The notes under the pieces are model-generated. The model did not search any database and was not told the origin of the DNA. It saw only the letters and a program-made list of their open reading frames with translations. This document shows positions 44,826 through 47,066 of a stretch of 47,066 bases of DNA, piece after piece. The position numbers were made by a program, and so were the translations under genes. The DNA is from CAYWNA01 sp964459305 (GTDB lineage: Bacteria; Planctomycetota; Planctomycetia; Pirellulales; Pirellulaceae): assembly GCA_964459305.1 (NCBI GenBank), contig CAYWNA010000088.1:1-47066 (forward strand), given 5' to 3'. The first letter of the stretch is position 1. Each line of letters begins with the position of its first letter.

Positions 44826-45809
44826 GTGAAGACCGCACTGACCACAACGCTGGGCCTTGCTCTACTCGCTTGTCTGGCCGGTTGTGGGCGCGAGGCCGAG
44901 GAGAAGGTCATCCGCGTGGCGTATGTGTCCGGCCCGACAGTACTGCTGCACAAAGGAGCCGAGTATTTTGCGGAGCGTGTGGCCGAGAAATCCGACGGCA
45001 CACTGCATGTCAGGCTTTATCCCAGTGGCCAGTTGGGCGACGATCGCGAAACCGTCGAAGGGATGAAGCTGCGCAGCATCGATATGACCATCATGGGCTG
45101 TGCAATCGTCGGCTGGTACGCGCCCGAGTACGGCGTAACCGAAGCGCCGTTCGTATTTCGGGATTATCAGCACATCGAACGAGTCTGGAGCGGCCAGATC
45201 GGCAAAGACCTGCGCGAGACGATGCGGACCAGGACGGGCATCCGCATGCTCCACCTTTGGTATCGCGGTCCGCGATACCTCACAACCACCTCGAAGAAGG
45301 TCCTTCACCCGGGCGACCTTCGCGGCCTGAAACTTCGTGTTCCCGAATTGGAGGTCTATATCAAATCCTGGCAGACGTTTGGGGCGAACGTCACGCCCCT
45401 GCCGTTTACTGACATGTTCATGGCGTTGAAGCTTGGCGTGGTGGAGGGTCAGGAGAATCCGCTGGCCACCATCTACGGCAACAATCTGCACGAGGTGCAA
45501 AAGTACGTAATGGAAACGCAGCACCTGATCGGTTTCTACATTTTCTGCGTCGGACCGCACTTGGCCACGCGTTTCACCGACGAGGAGCAACAGATCATTT
45601 TCGAAGCAGCGAAGGAAGCGACGGATTGGCACAACCAAGAAGTGGCTCGCTCCGAGGCGGACTATCGAAAGAAGATCGAGGCGGCTGGTGTCGAATTTGT
45701 CCCCGTCGACCGCGAAGCCTTCCTCTCGCTAGCCAAGGAAAAGATACCCGCCCAGTTCGAAAAGACCTGGAAGCCTGGCCTCTACCGCCGCATCCTGGAG
45801 ACCCCTTAG
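44826..45809 (+). CDS. dctP: TRAP transporter substrate-binding lipoprotein (DctP type)
   Basis: 327 residues from the GTG at 44826 (AGGA at 44815-44818). This gives a lipoprotein signal, MKTALTTTLGLALLACLAGC, with lipobox LAGC. A GTG at 44799 overlapping the dctM stop is the alternative start and adds nine residues. The DctP fold is clear: RVAYVSGPTVLLHKGAEYFA, YPSGQLGDDRETVEGMKLRS, GLKLRVPELEVYIKSW (the Arg that pairs with the substrate carboxylate), and NPLATIYGNNLHEVQKYV. Ligands of the family are organic acids; which one is not readable here. The gene order Q-M-P forms one operon. Confidence 0.93.
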   Translation: MKTALTTTLGLALLACLAGCGREAEEKVIRVAYVSGPTVLLHKGAEYFAERVAEKSDGTLHVRLYPSGQLGDDRETVEGMKLRSIDMTIMGCAIVGWYAPEYGVTEAPFVFRDYQHIERVWSGQIGKDLRETMRTRTGIRMLHLWYRGPRYLTTTSKKVLHPGDLRGLKLRVPELEVYIKSWQTFGANVTPLPFTDMFMALKLGVVEGQENPLATIYGNNLHEVQKYVMETQHLIGFYIFCVGPHLATRFTDEEQQIIFEAAKEATDWHNQEVARSEADYRKKIEAAGVEFVPVDREAFLSLAKEKIPAQFEKTWKPGLYRRILETP

Positions 45810-45866
45810 CGACTCGCCTCGCCGGAACGCTATGGGCGCTAACTTCACGCGTCGGTCCTGCTCCCC

Positions 45867-46925
45867 CTACGGATAAGACGGCGGGCGGCGCAACCCCGTG
45901 GTTTCATCCAGACCGAACATGACGTTCATATTCTGCAGGGCCGAACCTGCCTGGCCCTTCATTAGATTGTCGATGTGCGATACGACGATCATCCGGCCAG
46001 TGCGAGCGTCGACATTGGCCGAAAGAACACACAGATTCGATCCGCGCACGTCATTGTTCGACGTGGGTGTTCCTTGCGGTTCGACACGCACGAAAGTCGA
46101 GTCTTCGTAGAATGCTGCATATGCGTCATACAGTCGCTGAGACGTCATCGACGGGTCGGCCAACTGGCCGTAAACCGTCGTCATGATTCCGCGACAGAGT
46201 GGAACGACCTGGGTGGTGAGCGTCACTCGCACCTCGGCGCCGGCCAATAGCGACAACTCACGCTCAATCTCGAAGTTGTGTTGATGCGCGCCGATCTTGT
46301 AGGCGTTCATGTTTTCATAACGCAACGGGTAATGGAACGGCTGCGCCGGCTTGATCCCCGCGCCTGACACGCCCGTCTTGGCATCGCAAATGATCGAACC
46401 GGGATCGATCAGACCCTCGCGGATCGCCGGGGCGGCGCCCATAATCGCCGAGACGGCGAAGCAGCCCGGATTGCCCACCAGCGAGGCCTTGGCGATCTCC
46501 GCCCGATGCAACTCGGCGATGCCGTAGACCGAGCGCGGCAACAGTGCCGCTGCCGCGTGTTCCGGATCGCGCCCAATGCGCTCGGCATAGGAAGCATAGG
46601 CATCAGCGCTGTTGAAGCGAAAATCGCCACTGTAATCGATCATCCGAGCGCCGGCCTCCAGGCAAGCGCCGGCCAACGTCATGCCCACGCCATCGGGCGT
46701 AGCCGTGAAGGCCACGTCGACTGAATCGTCCCAGGCCGCATCGTCGGGCGCCGACACGGGCAGGTCGCAGAAGCCCTTCAAATGGGTGTGCCTAGCGCTG
46801 ATCGGCTTCCCTACGCCCTCCACATCGACCAGCGAGACGATATCGGCCGCGGGATGGGACGACAACAATTCAATGATATTTGCGCCGCCAAAGCCCCCAG
46901 CGCCGATGACACGAGCTCGAATCAC
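45867..46925 (-). CDS. argC: N-acetyl-gamma-glutamyl-phosphate reductase
   Basis: 352 residues from the GTG at 46925, with the strong Shine-Dalgarno GGGAGG six bases upstream. The open frame extends to 47030, but that extra part lacks conservation-like text and would cover the Shine-Dalgarno. ArgC makes N-acetylglutamate semialdehyde in arginine synthesis using NADPH. Motifs are VIGAGGFGGANIIELLSSHP (cofactor site), YGIAELHRAEI, the catalytic Cys in LVGNPGCFAVSA, KTGVSGAGIKP, the partner His in IGAHQHNFEIE, and HIDNLMKGQAGSALQNMNVM near the end. No other arg gene is in the window. It converges with dctP, 57 bp apart. Confidence 0.94.
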   Translation of the reverse strand: MIRARVIGAGGFGGANIIELLSSHPAADIVSLVDVEGVGKPISARHTHLKGFCDLPVSAPDDAAWDDSVDVAFTATPDGVGMTLAGACLEAGARMIDYSGDFRFNSADAYASYAERIGRDPEHAAAALLPRSVYGIAELHRAEIAKASLVGNPGCFAVSAIMGAAPAIREGLIDPGSIICDAKTGVSGAGIKPAQPFHYPLRYENMNAYKIGAHQHNFEIERELSLLAGAEVRVTLTTQVVPLCRGIMTTVYGQLADPSMTSQRLYDAYAAFYEDSTFVRVEPQGTPTSNNDVRGSNLCVLSANVDARTGRMIVVSHIDNLMKGQAGSALQNMNVMFGLDETTGLRRPPSYP

Positions 46926-47066
46926 AGCAGACCTCCCTTCAAATCGTGGTTCTCTAGCCATCAGATCAGATTCCGACCGGCGCATCAAGGGCTCGGCTCG
47001 GGGGGCTCGAAGACGTGGGATCTTACCCAATCCTACCCCATCACCTTCGATTCAAGCCGCAAGACC

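Overview
The window looks like a chromosomal segment of a planctomycete, most likely Pirellulales-like; this lineage call is inferred from gene content, since no rRNA is present. Supporting genes are a DUF1549/DUF1553 - DUF1501 - PPC-domain cassette, a J-domain-like/TPR/zinc-finger protein of planctomycete type, a secreted PD40/multihaem protein resembling hydrazine synthase alpha, a Tat-exported Gfo/Idh/MocA oxidoreductase, a BlaI/M56 regulatory pair and a giant WD40-caspase protein. A run of 10 N at 42163-42172 shows that this is a draft assembly. I see no tRNA, rRNA or CRISPR array.

Layout. 1-1.4 kb: Gfo/Idh/MocA oxidoreductase (minus). 1.6-9.3 kb: a rearranged accessory region. It holds the 3' end of an IS1380-type transposase joined to a decayed caspase-like gene, then a 1776-residue secreted protein with about 21 WD40-type repeats and two intact caspase-fold domains, then a degraded O-GlcNAc-transferase remnant running into a beta-barrel-like pseudogene. 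9.5-12.1 kb: secreted triple-CxxCH PD40 protein. 12.4-14.2 kb: stand-alone GHKL ATPase, followed by a 125-bp nested palindrome. 14.6-20.7 kb: co-directional DUF1549/DUF1553, DUF1501 and PPC-domain genes, with REP-like palindromes in the spacers. 20.7-23.2 kb: J-domain-like/TPR/zinc-finger membrane protein (minus). 23.4-25.5 kb: sugar-epimerase-like gene and a periplasmic ligand-binding protein (minus).

25.6-29.9 kb: fatty-acid synthesis cluster on the minus strand, rpmF-fabD-fabG-acpP-fabF, with an AcpH-like gene downstream; plsX and fabH are not in it. 29.9-30.5 kb: a gene-free stretch with three palindromic elements. 30.5-35.4 kb: archease, rtcB RNA ligase and a SWIM/SNF2 helicase (plus). 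35.5-36.3 kb: a decayed tyrosine recombinase. 36.4-37.6 kb: secreted PQQ-type propeller (minus).

38.0-42.2 kb: a promoter bracketed by two matching palindromic operators, a BlaI-type repressor, and an M56 (BlaR1-like) membrane protease whose C-terminal HEAT-repeat part sits in another frame after a T6 run. 42.5-45.8 kb: zinc-ribbon/L7-L12-like membrane protein and a three-gene TRAP transporter (dctQ-dctM-dctP). 45.9-46.9 kb: argC (minus).

Working units. rpmF/fab/acpP carries out lipid synthesis. Archease activates RtcB for RNA ligation. The TRAP genes form one uptake system. BlaI and the M56 protein form a signal-sensing repressor/protease pair with visible operators. The most unusual material is the tandem-caspase WD40 locus with its decayed neighbour, the orphan GHKL ATPase, and the roughly 125-bp nested palindromes.
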